From positions 1 through 64,000 of the forward strand of contig CAXTBB010000003.1 in NCBI GenBank assembly GCA_964242305.1: a stretch of DNA of 64,000 nt, in the 5' to 3' direction. This stretch comes from DATLGB01 sp964242305. GTDB taxonomy: Bacteria; Actinomycetota; Thermoleophilia; Solirubrobacterales; Solirubrobacteraceae. Within the stretch, counting starts at the first letter, position 1. Every line of letters starts with the position of its first letter. Shown here piece after piece: positions 7,789 through 15,364 of this stretch. The position numbers were made by a program, and so were the translations under genes. Under the pieces are notes generated by a model. The model did no database searches. It had not been told where the DNA came from and saw only the letters and a list, made by a program, of their open reading frames with translations.

Positions 7789-8828
7789 ACCGCCTCCTCG
7801 CTCTGATCCCGCTGGTCCTCGTGCTGTGCGCCTGTGGGGAGAAGCCCGAGCCGACGGCCGACAGCGGCGGGAAGCTCGAGACGCTGACCGTCGTCCTGGA
7901 CTACCTCCCCAACGCCGACCACGCGGCGATCTACGCGGCCCAGGCCAGCGGGGAGTTCGCGCGGGCGGGCCTGGACGTCAAGCTCATCACCCCGACCGAC
8001 CCCGCCGCGCCGCTGCGGTTGCTGGAGGCAAAGCGGGCGGACCTGGCCCTGACCTACGAGCCCGAGCTGATCCTCGCGCGCGACAAGGGGACGAACCTGG
8101 TCGGTGTCGGCGCGCTGGTGCAGAAGCCGCTGACCACGCTGATGGCGATCGGCGGCTCCGGCGTCAAGTCGGTCGCGGACCTGCGCGGCAAGACCGTGGG
8201 GACGGCGGGGATCCCCTACCAGGCGGCCTACCTGAAGACGATCCTGGCGCAGGCCAACGTGCCCGCGGGCTCGGTCAAGGTGATCAACGTCGGCTTCAAC
8301 CTGGTGCCGGCGATGCTGTCCAAGCGGGTCGACGCGACGCTCGGCGCGTTCTGGAACGTCGAGGGCGTGGACCTCCAGCAGCGCGGGAAGAAGCCGACGA
8401 TCCTGCGCATGGAGCGTCTCGGCGTCCCCACCTACGACGAGCTCGTCTTCGCGGCCCGGCGGACGTCGCTGCATCACGACGAGGCGTCGCGCATCCGCCG
8501 CTTCATGGTCGCCCTGTCACACGGTGCGACCCAGGTCCGCGACGACCCTGCGGCCGGGGTCGACGCGCTCCTCAAGGCCGACGACGACCTCTCCGAGAAG
8601 CTCCTGACCGCGTCCGTGAAGGCGACTACGCCCGTGCTCTTCCCCGCCGAGCGCAAGCGGCCCTACGGCTTCCAGGACCTGGGCGACTGGCACGACTACG
8701 GGGTCTGGATGCGCAAGCACGACCTGGTCACCAAGGACCCGCACGCCGACGACGCCGTCACGAACGAGTTCCTGCCGGGACAGGGCCTGGAGGCGAACAC
8801 GGCCGAGCCGCAGACGTCGGGCGGCTAG
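7785..8828 (+). CDS. thiY: HMP/thiamine-precursor binding lipoprotein (NMT1/THI5-like)
   Basis: A 347-residue lipoprotein with signal peptide and lipobox LCAC (Cys17). The mature part is an NMT1/THI5-like periplasmic-binding fold: LDYLPNADHAAIYAAQASGE at its start and the hinge region VADLRGKTVGTAGIPYQ. It should capture formylaminopyrimidine/HMP outside the membrane for ThiXZ. It is the last gene of the riboswitch-controlled operon. The 44 bp that follow hold only a GC palindrome (8846-8857) before the end of the convergent glycosylase gene; this is the only convergent pair in the window that does not overlap. Confidence 0.88.
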   Translation: MNRLLALIPLVLVLCACGEKPEPTADSGGKLETLTVVLDYLPNADHAAIYAAQASGEFARAGLDVKLITPTDPAAPLRLLEAKRADLALTYEPELILARDKGTNLVGVGALVQKPLTTLMAIGGSGVKSVADLRGKTVGTAGIPYQAAYLKTILAQANVPAGSVKVINVGFNLVPAMLSKRVDATLGAFWNVEGVDLQQRGKKPTILRMERLGVPTYDELVFAARRTSLHHDEASRIRRFMVALSHGATQVRDDPAAGVDALLKADDDLSEKLLTASVKATTPVLFPAERKRPYGFQDLGDWHDYGVWMRKHDLVTKDPHADDAVTNEFLPGQGLEANTAEPQTSGG

Positions 8829-8872
8829 GACACCCACCGGACCGGCCGGCGCGCCGGATCCAGACCGAGGTG

Positions 8873-9874
8873 TTACGACTTCGCGGGGAGCCAGCCTCGC
8901 GCGGCAGAGACCAGCAGGTACTCGCCGGCCAGGCCCTTCCACTCGCCGTAGCGCTCGAAGAACGCGCGGATGTCGTCGATCTCGGCGCGAGCCTGCGGGC
9001 GGCCGGTGAACAGCGTCCCGCACACCTTGATGAAGCCGAGGTCGCCGGCCGCGACCTGGTCGTAGCGGGCCTGGCCCTGCAGCGCGAGCATCTCCGTCGT
9101 CCACGGGCCGATGCCGCTGATGGCGCGCAGGCGCCGCCAGCCGCGCTCATGGTCGGGCGCGTGGAGATCGACGCGGCCGGTGGCGACCTCGATGGCCGCG
9201 CGGCGCAGGGTCTGAGCGCGGTGGGCGGGGAGGTCGAACGCGCACAGCTCGGCGGGCGCGAGCGTGGCCACGACCGCCGCCGTGGGCCCGTCCCTGAGAC
9301 CGGTCTCCGGGCAGCGGTAGCCGTGGCGCGCGGTCAGCCGGCGCTGGATGACGACCGCGCGGCTGAACTCGATGAGCTGCTCGGTGATCGCGGCCAGCAG
9401 CGCCTCCCACGGGTCGGGGCGGCGGCGCACCCGCAGCTCGGGGAACGCCCGCACGGCGCGGCCGATGTGCGGGTCGCGGGCGAAGCGGCGATGGAACTCG
9501 CGGTGGTCCTCGTCGACGCTGGAGGCCAGCCGCAGCCGCCTCAGTCCCTCGTGCGCGGCCGTCTCCGTCGCCGCCCTGGCCGCGAAGACGACGCGATCGC
9601 CGGAGTGCACGACGCCGGCGAAGACGGGCTCGCCGCCGACGCGCAGGACCCGCTGGTAGGCGTCGCCGCGGCGGGCGACGAGGCCGTCCGCACGCGGGAA
9701 GCGAAGCCGGAACGGCCACTGCGGCCGCACCTCGACCCGTACGGTGACGAGGGGCGGAGACCCGCCGGCGGCGCCCCGCGAAGGCGAACGGGCGGCGGCC
9801 GCGGCGCGCGGCGCTGCGCGGGGGGCGCCCCGTGGTGACGCGGCGCGGCGCGCGGCGCCGCCTTCGCGGCGCAT
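8873..9874 (-). CDS. AlkA-like DNA-3-methyladenine glycosylase (HhH-GPD)
   Basis: A 333-residue base-excision repair glycosylase. The helix-hairpin-helix is RAISGIGPWTTEMLALQ (about residues 250-266) and the catalytic Asp lies in AAGDLGFIK (about 278). No iron-sulfur Cys cluster is visible, as in AlkA/3-methyladenine glycosylase II, which removes alkylated purines. The first 45 residues are Arg/Ala/Pro-rich low complexity and may be linker or an over-long start. I kept ATG 9874 because it overlaps the stop of the upstream gene by 1 base (TGATG), which suggests coupled translation. Confidence 0.85.
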   Translation of the reverse strand: MRREGGAARRAASPRGAPRAAPRAAAAARSPSRGAAGGSPPLVTVRVEVRPQWPFRLRFPRADGLVARRGDAYQRVLRVGGEPVFAGVVHSGDRVVFAARAATETAAHEGLRRLRLASSVDEDHREFHRRFARDPHIGRAVRAFPELRVRRRPDPWEALLAAITEQLIEFSRAVVIQRRLTARHGYRCPETGLRDGPTAAVVATLAPAELCAFDLPAHRAQTLRRAAIEVATGRVDLHAPDHERGWRRLRAISGIGPWTTEMLALQGQARYDQVAAGDLGFIKVCGTLFTGRPQARAEIDDIRAFFERYGEWKGLAGEYLLVSAARGWLPAKS

Positions 9875-10167
9875 CAGTCCCGGCGGAGGAGGTGGACGTC
9901 CACCAGGAACGAGTTGGAGGCGACGACGTCGCCGAACCCGAGGCTCTTGCGCTTGCGCCCGCGGGCGAGCCCCTTGCGGGTCTTCTGGCGGTTGGCCAGC
10001 GCCACGGTGGCGGCGCCGGCGGCGAAGCCCGAGAGCGCCAGCGCGGCGACCTGCGACTTCGTCACCACGACCTCGGCGGGGCCGGCCGCGCGGCGCGGCT
10101 CGATCTCCCCCTCCTCCACCAGGACGGGCAGCCCGTCGACGACCTCTTCGTGCTCCGTCTCGATCAC
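9874..10167 (-). CDS. Hypothetical protein with one hydrophobic segment (97 residues)
   Basis: A 97-residue frame starting at GTG 10167. The first 33 residues are acidic (IETEHEEVVDGLPVLVEEGE), a hydrophobic stretch spans about residues 38-60 (VAALALSGFAAGAATVAL), then a basic tail (RKGLARGRKRKS) and SNSFLVDVHLLRRD at the end. It resembles a small single-pass membrane protein with a cytoplasmic basic tail. Its stop overlaps the AlkA-like start. I do not recognise a family; the coupling and codon pattern support it being real. Confidence 0.5.
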   Translation of the reverse strand: MIETEHEEVVDGLPVLVEEGEIEPRRAAGPAEVVVTKSQVAALALSGFAAGAATVALANRQKTRKGLARGRKRKSLGFGDVVASNSFLVDVHLLRRD

Positions 10168-10198
10168 CGGCCCAGCATGGCGAACGGGCCGGACGGGA

Positions 10199-10816
10199 TC
10201 AAGGTTTGTGGCTGACCTTCTTGGGGGCCGTGCCGAACACGTAGTCCCACCACGGCGCGCTGACGCCATACATGCGCTCGTGGTCCTGGAAATGATGGCG
10301 CATGTGCAGTTCGCGCAGCCGCTTCCCCCACGCCGTCCGGGGGACGTGATGGTGGACGTGGTAGTGCAGCATGTCGTAGAAGAGGTAGCCGGCGAGGAAG
10401 CCCGCGCCGAACGCCTGCCAGCCGCCGTCGGGCAGCACGGCCCAGAACAGCGCGATGAACAGCACCGCCAGCGGGATCGACGCCGAGGGCGGCATGACCA
10501 GGCGCAGGCGGTCGTTGGGGTGATCGTGGTGGACGCCGTGGATCATGAAGTGCATGCGCCGCCCGATGTCGTTGTCGGGCTCGAAGTGGAAGACGATGCG
10601 GTGCAGCCAGTACTCCGTCAGCGTCCAGAAGACGTAGCCGCCGGCGATCCAGGCCAGCGCCACGGCACCCGCGCCAACGATGCCGAGCACGGTCAGCAGC
10701 CCGATCACGGGGCCGAACAGGAACAGCGGGACGAGCGGATGGACCCGGGTGAAGAAGTCCAGGAAATCCGACTCGAACATCCGCGGCGAGGCCTTGAGGA
10801 TGTCGGAACGGCGCAT
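10199..10816 (-). CDS. Fatty acid hydroxylase/sterol desaturase-superfamily membrane protein
   Basis: A 205-residue protein with four hydrophobic helices and the di-iron histidine clusters of the fatty-acid-hydroxylase superfamily: EYWLHR (68-73), HGVHHDHP (93-100), HYHVHHH (151-157) and HMRHHF (171-176). The short length and cluster layout resemble the catalytic core of ceramide fatty acid 2-hydroxylases. It would act at the membrane, using oxygen and a reductant to hydroxylate a lipid. Neighbours upstream are a YghO/ceramide-synthase-like acyltransferase and an SPT-like enzyme, which fits hydroxylation of a sphingolipid-type acyl chain; carotenoid or other lipids are alternatives. Confidence 0.75.
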   Translation of the reverse strand: MRRSDILKASPRMFESDFLDFFTRVHPLVPLFLFGPVIGLLTVLGIVGAGAVALAWIAGGYVFWTLTEYWLHRIVFHFEPDNDIGRRMHFMIHGVHHDHPNDRLRLVMPPSASIPLAVLFIALFWAVLPDGGWQAFGAGFLAGYLFYDMLHYHVHHHVPRTAWGKRLRELHMRHHFQDHERMYGVSAPWWDYVFGTAPKKVSHKP

Positions 10817-10825
10817 ACCCGAAGC

Positions 10826-11950
10826 CTAGAACACGCGCTCGAAGATGCGGTAGCGGCACACGATCTCGCCGCCCATCCCCTCCATGGCGCGGTTCATCGG
10901 CGTGTTGGTCTCGAGGATCCAGCCCGTCTCGCCCTTGCTCTGCGGCGTCGCCTCGGCCGAGGCGTAGTGCATCTCATAGAACTTCGCGGCCACGCCCGTG
11001 TGCTGGAACTCGCGCTTGACGCCAAGGGCGAAGACGCGCACGCGGTCGATCTTGCGCTTGCCGATCAGGAACTTCAGCCACCCGATCGGCAGCAGCCGGC
11101 CGTTCATCGTGCGGAAGACCTGGTTGTAGTCGGGCAGCGAGAGCGCGGCGCCGGCGACGCGGCCGTCGGGGGTCTCGGCGATCATCGCCCAGTGCTCGTC
11201 GAGCAGCGGCTTGAGCTGCTTGGCGTAGTGGCGGACCTCTGACTCCGTCAGCGGGACGAAGCCCCAGTTCTTCTGCCAGGCCTCGTTGTAGACCTCGAGG
11301 AAGCGGCTGATCTCGGCCTGCATGTCGGCCTTGCGCATCGGCCGGCAGACGATCCCGTGCTCGGACTCGACCTTGGCGGCCATCTCCCAGATCGCCGGGT
11401 GGACCTCGTCGCGGTTGGCCACGTTGAGCGTCCACATCAGCGTGTCCATCGCCTTGGCCAGCCCGGCGCCTTCCAGCAGCTTCGGGTAGTAGGGGTGGGT
11501 CCAGTTCATCAGCACGACCGGCAGGCGTTCGAAGCCCTCGACCAGCACCCCGCACTCGTCGTTGGTGGTGAAGTCGAACGGGCCGACGAGGCGGTCGCAA
11601 CCGCGCTCGCGCACCCAGCCGTCGGCGGCGTCGATCAGCGCCGTGGCGACCTCCTGGTCGTCGATGCAGTCGAAGAAGCCGAACTGCCCCCAGCGGTTGT
11701 CCTGGAACTCGTGCAGGTTGCGGTCGATCTGCGCCGTGATGCGCCCGACGAGCCGGCCGTCGCGCTCGGCCAGGAAGTACTCCGCCTCGCCGTGCTCGAA
11801 GAACGGGTTCTTCGCGCGATCCAGGAAGCGCTTGCGATCGGAGATGATCGGCGGGACCCAGTATTCGCACCCCTTGTAAAGCGAGAAGGGCAGCTTGATG
11901 AAGGCGTTGAGATCGCGCTTTGAGCGGACGGGTTGCACGTGCAACGGCAT
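10826..11950 (-). CDS. YghO/BcerS-like GNAT-fold N-acyltransferase
   Basis: A 374-residue soluble or peripheral protein. The N-terminal part (FIKLPFSLYKGCEYWVPP, then DGRLVGRITAQIDR) and the C-terminal part (LEVYNEAWQKNWGFVPLTE, VRVFALGVKREFQHTGVAAK) match the YghO family, the group that contains the bacterial ceramide synthase of Caulobacter. That enzyme N-acylates the 3-keto-sphinganine made by SPT. Here the gene starts 28 bp from a divergent SPT-like gene and is followed after 9 bp by a fatty-acid-hydroxylase-like gene. Family assignment is from remembered motifs; the acyl substrate is inferred from context only. Confidence 0.7.
   Translation of the reverse strand: MPLHVQPVRSKRDLNAFIKLPFSLYKGCEYWVPPIISDRKRFLDRAKNPFFEHGEAEYFLAERDGRLVGRITAQIDRNLHEFQDNRWGQFGFFDCIDDQEVATALIDAADGWVRERGCDRLVGPFDFTTNDECGVLVEGFERLPVVLMNWTHPYYPKLLEGAGLAKAMDTLMWTLNVANRDEVHPAIWEMAAKVESEHGIVCRPMRKADMQAEISRFLEVYNEAWQKNWGFVPLTESEVRHYAKQLKPLLDEHWAMIAETPDGRVAGAALSLPDYNQVFRTMNGRLLPIGWLKFLIGKRKIDRVRVFALGVKREFQHTGVAAKFYEMHYASAEATPQSKGETGWILETNTPMNRAMEGMGGEIVCRYRIFERVF
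11932..11945. promoter_or_regulatory. 14-bp perfect palindrome between the divergent SPT-like and acyltransferase starts
   Basis: GTTGCACGTGCAAC is a perfect inverted repeat. It lies within the first codons of the acyltransferase (start 11950) and 33 bp before the ATG of the SPT-like gene (11979), a position where one bound regulator could control both. Palindromes of this length occur by chance a few times in 64 kb, so only the position makes it notable. Confidence 0.35.
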
Positions 11951-11978
11951 GGCGCGCCGAGGGTACTGTCATCAGACC

Positions 11979-13214
11979 ATGCGCACCCAAGTCGACGTCT
12001 TCGAGAAGGCCCGCACCCACGAGCGTCTCGAGATCCTCAACGCCGCCCGGGAAGCCGACGTGCTGCCCTACTTCCGCCAGCTCGAAGGGCCCGCGGGGCC
12101 GGTCGTCGAGATGGAGGGCGCGGAGCGGATCATGCTCGGCTCCAACAACTACCTCGGCCTGACGCAGGACCCCCGCGTCGTCGAGGCCGCGCTCGACGCC
12201 ACCCGCCGCTACGGCACCGGGCTCACCGGCAGCCGCCTGCTCAACGGCACCCTCGATCTGCACCTGCAGCTGGAGGCGGAGATCGCCGAGTGGATGGGGA
12301 CGGAGGAGGCGCTCGTCACCTCCACCGGGCACGGCGCGAACCTCGTCGCGCTCGGGACGCTGCTCGGCCCGGGCGACACCGTCATCGCCGACAGCGGCGA
12401 CCACGCCTCCATCCTCGACGGCATCCTGCTGAGTCGCTCCAAGATGCGGCCGTTCCGCCACAACCGGCTGGACAAGCTCGAGAAGCAGCTCCAGCGCGCC
12501 GCGGCCGAGGAGTCACCGGCGCTCGTCGTCGTCGACGGCGTCTTCTCCATGGAGGGTGACCTGGCTCCGCTGATCGACATCGTCGCGCTCACCCAGGAGC
12601 ACGGCGCTCGCCTGATGGTCGACGAGGCCCACGGGGCCGGCGTGCTCGGCGCCCGCGGCGCCGGCGCCTGCGAGCTGTTCGGAGTCGAGGACCGGGTCGA
12701 CCTGCGGATGGGGACGTTCTCGAAGTCGCTCGCCTCCTGCGGCGGCTTCCTGGCCGGCTCGCACGAGGTCATCGACTTCCTGCGCTTCCAGGCCCGCGCC
12801 TTCCTCTTCACCGCCTCGGCCGTCCCGGCCGCCACCGGCGCGGCGCTCGCGGCCCTGCGCATCATCCGCTCCGACGAGGGGCCGCAGCTGCTGGCCCGGG
12901 TGCTCGACAACGCCATCTACCTCCGGGACGGGCTGCGCGCGCTGGGCTTCGAGACGGGCCCGGCCGAGTCCGCCGTCGTCCCCGCGCTGGTCGGCGACGA
13001 CTGGAAGGCGGCCCTCCTCTGGCGCGCGCTCTACGACGCCGGGGTGTACGTCAACATCGCCATCCACCCCGCCGTCCCGCCCGCCGGCGCGCTGCTGCGG
13101 ACCTCCGTCATGGCCACCCACGACCGCCCGACGCTCGACCGTGCGCTGGCCGTCTTCGCCGACGTCAAGCACAGCTTCGAGGCCGAGCACGGCCCGCTTC
13201 CGAACCCCATCTAA
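11979..13214 (+). CDS. Serine palmitoyltransferase-like alpha-oxoamine synthase (PLP enzyme)
   Basis: A 411-residue fold-type I PLP enzyme of the alpha-oxoamine synthase family. PLP Lys is about residue 249 (GTFSKSLASCGG), the ring-stacking His about 142 (SGDHASILDG), and the cofactor Asp/His are at 215/218 (MVDEAHG). Several blocks look closer to bacterial serine palmitoyltransferase than to BioF or 2-amino-3-ketobutyrate ligase: YGTGLTGSRLLNGT, RPFRHNRLDKLEKQL and GVYVNIAIHPAVPPAGALLR. SPT condenses serine with acyl-CoA or acyl-ACP in the first step of sphingolipid synthesis. I chose ATG 11979; codons before it do not match the family. Divergent from the YghO-like gene, with a shared control region. 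Confidence 0.72.
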   Translation: MRTQVDVFEKARTHERLEILNAAREADVLPYFRQLEGPAGPVVEMEGAERIMLGSNNYLGLTQDPRVVEAALDATRRYGTGLTGSRLLNGTLDLHLQLEAEIAEWMGTEEALVTSTGHGANLVALGTLLGPGDTVIADSGDHASILDGILLSRSKMRPFRHNRLDKLEKQLQRAAAEESPALVVVDGVFSMEGDLAPLIDIVALTQEHGARLMVDEAHGAGVLGARGAGACELFGVEDRVDLRMGTFSKSLASCGGFLAGSHEVIDFLRFQARAFLFTASAVPAATGAALAALRIIRSDEGPQLLARVLDNAIYLRDGLRALGFETGPAESAVVPALVGDDWKAALLWRALYDAGVYVNIAIHPAVPPAGALLRTSVMATHDRPTLDRALAVFADVKHSFEAEHGPLPNPI

Positions 13215-13472
13215 CCGGCGCCTATAGCGCATTCTGACGCCGGTCGTGAGAAGACCAACGTCACTCTGACACGTCTTTAGAAAAAGGATGCTCCTAGCTG
13301 GTTTTCGGCCCGATCGACGTTGCAGACCGGGCTCGGATTCGTCTACGTTCCTCCCCAGCTGAGCAGACGAGCACCCCGCGGAGAGAGGGGTGTTCGGAGG
13401 CCGGCCAAGGACCTGTTCATACGTTGCTAGATCCGCCGTGCCTGGCAGGCAGGCGGCTGGGGAGGACCATCC
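13215..13472 (+). promoter_or_regulatory. Leader region before mIHF, with two short inverted repeats
   Basis: 258 bp without a gene. It begins with an imperfectly spaced inverted repeat (ACCGGCG at 13214-13220, CGCCGGT at 13238-13244) without a T-run, a weak terminator candidate for the SPT-like gene. Further on, CACCCC (13372-13377) pairs with GGGGTG (13387-13392), a small leader hairpin. A strong ribosome binding site, GGGGAGG, ends 7 bases before the ATG at 13473. I see no convincing -35/-10 pair. Confidence 0.4.
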
Positions 13473-13826
13473 ATGGAGACAAGGGCGAGCACCGCCGCGC
13501 CCCAACACATGCGCGCGCTCGATCGGGCCAACCGCGTCCGGCTTGCGCGAGCCGAGCTCAAACGGGAGATCGCTGACGGCAGCCGCACGGTGGCTGACGT
13601 CGTGACCGAGAGCCCGTGGGAGTCGGAGAGCATGGCCATCGCCGACCTGCTGATGAGCCAGCACCGCTGGGGCCGCACGCGCTGCCGCCGGTTCCTGGCC
13701 GGGTTGCCGATGTTGGAGACCAAGACCGTGGGATCGATGACCGACCGCCAGCGCATCCAGCTGGTCGCCCGCCTCAACGGCGAGGCCGTCGTCGACCCCT
13801 TCGCACGAACGCTGGCGTACGCCTAG
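13473..13826 (+). CDS. mihF: Actinobacterial integration host factor (mIHF-like)
   Basis: A 117-residue basic protein with the mIHF pattern: a helical N-terminal arm (NRVRLARAELKREIADGSRT), the middle VADVVTESPWESESMAIADL and a DNA-binding H2TH-type part (WGRTRCRRFLAGLP) ending GSMTDRQRIQLVARL. In mycobacteria and streptomycetes this nucleoid protein bends DNA and is usually essential. Length is close to the short family form (about 105), with a 12-residue N-terminal extra. ATG 13473 has a strong GGAGG site; ATG 13509 is possible. The stop overlaps the stop of the convergent VOC gene within CTAG (13823-13826). Confidence 0.8.
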   Translation: METRASTAAPQHMRALDRANRVRLARAELKREIADGSRTVADVVTESPWESESMAIADLLMSQHRWGRTRCRRFLAGLPMLETKTVGSMTDRQRIQLVARLNGEAVVDPFARTLAYA

Positions 13827-14275
13827 TACGTCGCTGGTTGCGGCGCGGCTTCGAGGAGCCGCGTCGCGATCTCGACCACGTGGTTGTCCGGGTCGCGGAG
13901 GTAGAGCGACTTGAAGCCGCCACGGTCGAAGACCTCCGAGCAGGCGACGTCCTGCTCGAGCAGGTAGCGGCGCCAGGCGTCGAGCTCCTCCGCGGACTCG
14001 ACGGCGAGCGCGAAGTGCTGGGTGGACCCGGTTCCGACCACGCCCGGCGGCAGCTGCGGGTACTCCATCACGGAGAGCAGCCGGCCCGGCGTCCCGTCGA
14101 TGGCCCCGAACCAGACGTGCCGCGTGCCGGGGTCGTCGTCGGACGGCGTGTCGCGGATGATGCCGAGGCCGAGCGTGTCCCGGTAGAAGGCGATCGACCG
14201 CTCGATGTCGGCGCTGATGAGGGTGATGTGGTGCAGCCCGGTGAGCTGCATGCGACGGGCGGGCGGGGTCGTCAT
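13823..14275 (-). CDS. VOC-superfamily (glyoxalase/ring-cleaving dioxygenase-like) protein
   Basis: A 150-residue protein with two beta-alpha-beta-beta-beta modules. Possible metal ligands are His in GLHHITL, His in TQHFALAV and Glu in NHVVEIAT; DIERSIAFYRDTLGLGII is the usual first-module helix. It resembles the extradiol-dioxygenase/glyoxalase branch, so it may bind a divalent metal and act on a small electrophile or aromatic; the substrate is unknown. Start ATG 14275 lies 1 bp after the upstream membrane-protein stop; ATG 14251 is an alternative nearer the domain. Confidence 0.7.
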   Translation of the reverse strand: MTTPPARRMQLTGLHHITLISADIERSIAFYRDTLGLGIIRDTPSDDDPGTRHVWFGAIDGTPGRLLSVMEYPQLPPGVVGTGSTQHFALAVESAEELDAWRRYLLEQDVACSEVFDRGGFKSLYLRDPDNHVVEIATRLLEAAPQPATY

Positions 14276-14276
14276 C

Positions 14277-14771
14277 TCAGACCTTGAAGGCGACGCCGGC
14301 GCGCTTCTTGAAGGCGCGGCGGAAGAAGACGAACGCGCCGCCGGAGACCACCAGCGTCCCCAACAGGACGACCCAGGCGACGGTGCCGATCAGCGCGAGC
14401 AGGATCGCGGTGATCACCCCCGGGACGGCGCCCAGCAGCGCGCTGTGGGACCGGAAGCCGGTGAAGTGGTCGCGGACCGCGGTGTCCAGGCCGGCGAGCG
14501 AGGCGAGCACGAGCCCGAAGACGCCGGCCAGGCGACCCTGGCGGCTGTCGCGGTGGATGATCCCGATCACCAGCAGCACGATGCCCGCCAGCACGGACAG
14601 CTCGACCAGCGGGACCGGGTGCCACGGCGCCTTGGGCCGGGCCTCCGCGCGCTCGATGTAGCGATCCATGCGGCTCTGGCCGGGGCGGCGACGCTCGGCC
14701 GGCCGCTGGGCCGGGACGACCTGCGGGGCCCGCACGGGGCCCGTCGCACGCTTGCGGGAACGCTTACCCAT
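14277..14771 (-). CDS. Membrane protein of unknown function
   Basis: A 164-residue protein. Residues 1-50 are basic and probably cytoplasmic (MGKRSRKRATGPVR, RMDRYIERAEARPKAPWHP). Four hydrophobic segments follow (LSVLAGIVLLVIGIIH, GVFGLVLASLAGL, ALLGAVPGVITAILLALIG, VVLLGTLVVSGGAFVFF), with a basic tail FRRAFKKRAG. No motif suggests catalysis. It sits between the VOC gene (1 bp) and the 183-residue gene (0 bp), so the three are almost surely one transcript. Confidence 0.6.
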   Translation of the reverse strand: MGKRSRKRATGPVRAPQVVPAQRPAERRRPGQSRMDRYIERAEARPKAPWHPVPLVELSVLAGIVLLVIGIIHRDSRQGRLAGVFGLVLASLAGLDTAVRDHFTGFRSHSALLGAVPGVITAILLALIGTVAWVVLLGTLVVSGGAFVFFRRAFKKRAGVAFKV

Positions 14772-15323
14772 TCAGTCGGTCCGGGGCCGCGGCGTCCGCC
14801 ACGGCCCCCAGGCTAATGGACAGCCTGAGGAGATCTTGACGTGCCACCACCCGGCCAGCATCCCGATGATGCCCAGGCGGGGCTTGACGTGCCAGTTCTT
14901 GCAGCCCGGCTCGCCGATGTCCGAGTTGTGGACGCGGACGTAGCGGTAGTGACCGGGGTCGAGCAGCATCCGCTCGATCAACAGGCGCTTGGCGGCCTGG
15001 TGGTCGGCGATGCGCTCGCGCTCGCCGCGCAGGTCGGTGAGCCGGTCGGCGAGGTCGTCGCGGATGCGCTCGAGCGTCCCCAGCGTCAGCAGGCGCGGGC
15101 CGGCGTGACCCGGCACCGACGGCAGCGGGAGGTTCGGGTAGACCGACGTCGCCGCCGTCACCAGCTCGAACTCGAGCCGGGCGATCTGGTCGCGCAGCGC
15201 CCGCCGGGCGGCCGCTTCCTCCGAGCCGTCCTGACGGCGAAAGGTCTCGACCTCGCCGATCGGCGAGGTTCGTTCGACGCGCGGAGCGAGGAACGGCGGG
15301 TCCTGATCCTCCAACAGGGCCAT
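14772..15323 (-). CDS. Conserved hypothetical protein with C-terminal Cys/Trp motif
   Basis: A 183-residue soluble protein. The middle (residues 35-125) is helical and probably coiled-coil (RRALRDQIARLEFELVTAAT, LERIRDDLADRLTDLRGERE). The end carries a distinctive motif, PGCKNWHVKPRLGIIGMLAG followed by WWHVKISSGCPLA, with two Cys that could bind metal or form a disulfide. I know of no function. It heads the three-gene unit with the membrane and VOC proteins. Confidence 0.55.
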   Translation of the reverse strand: MALLEDQDPPFLAPRVERTSPIGEVETFRRQDGSEEAAARRALRDQIARLEFELVTAATSVYPNLPLPSVPGHAGPRLLTLGTLERIRDDLADRLTDLRGERERIADHQAAKRLLIERMLLDPGHYRYVRVHNSDIGEPGCKNWHVKPRLGIIGMLAGWWHVKISSGCPLAWGPWRTPRPRTD

Positions 15324-15364
15324 CGAAGGCCAAGGCTAGCACTGGACAGCGGCTCCGAGCGCGC

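Noticed and set aside
8846..8857. CCGGCGCGCCGG between thiY and the AlkA-like gene as a terminator
   Set aside because: A self-complementary palindrome with no loop and no T-run; in DNA of this composition it is weak evidence.
13214..13244. Inverted repeat ACCGGCG/CGCCGGT as terminator of the SPT-like gene
   Set aside because: Seventeen-base loop, short stem and no following T-run; kept only as a note in the leader-region entry.
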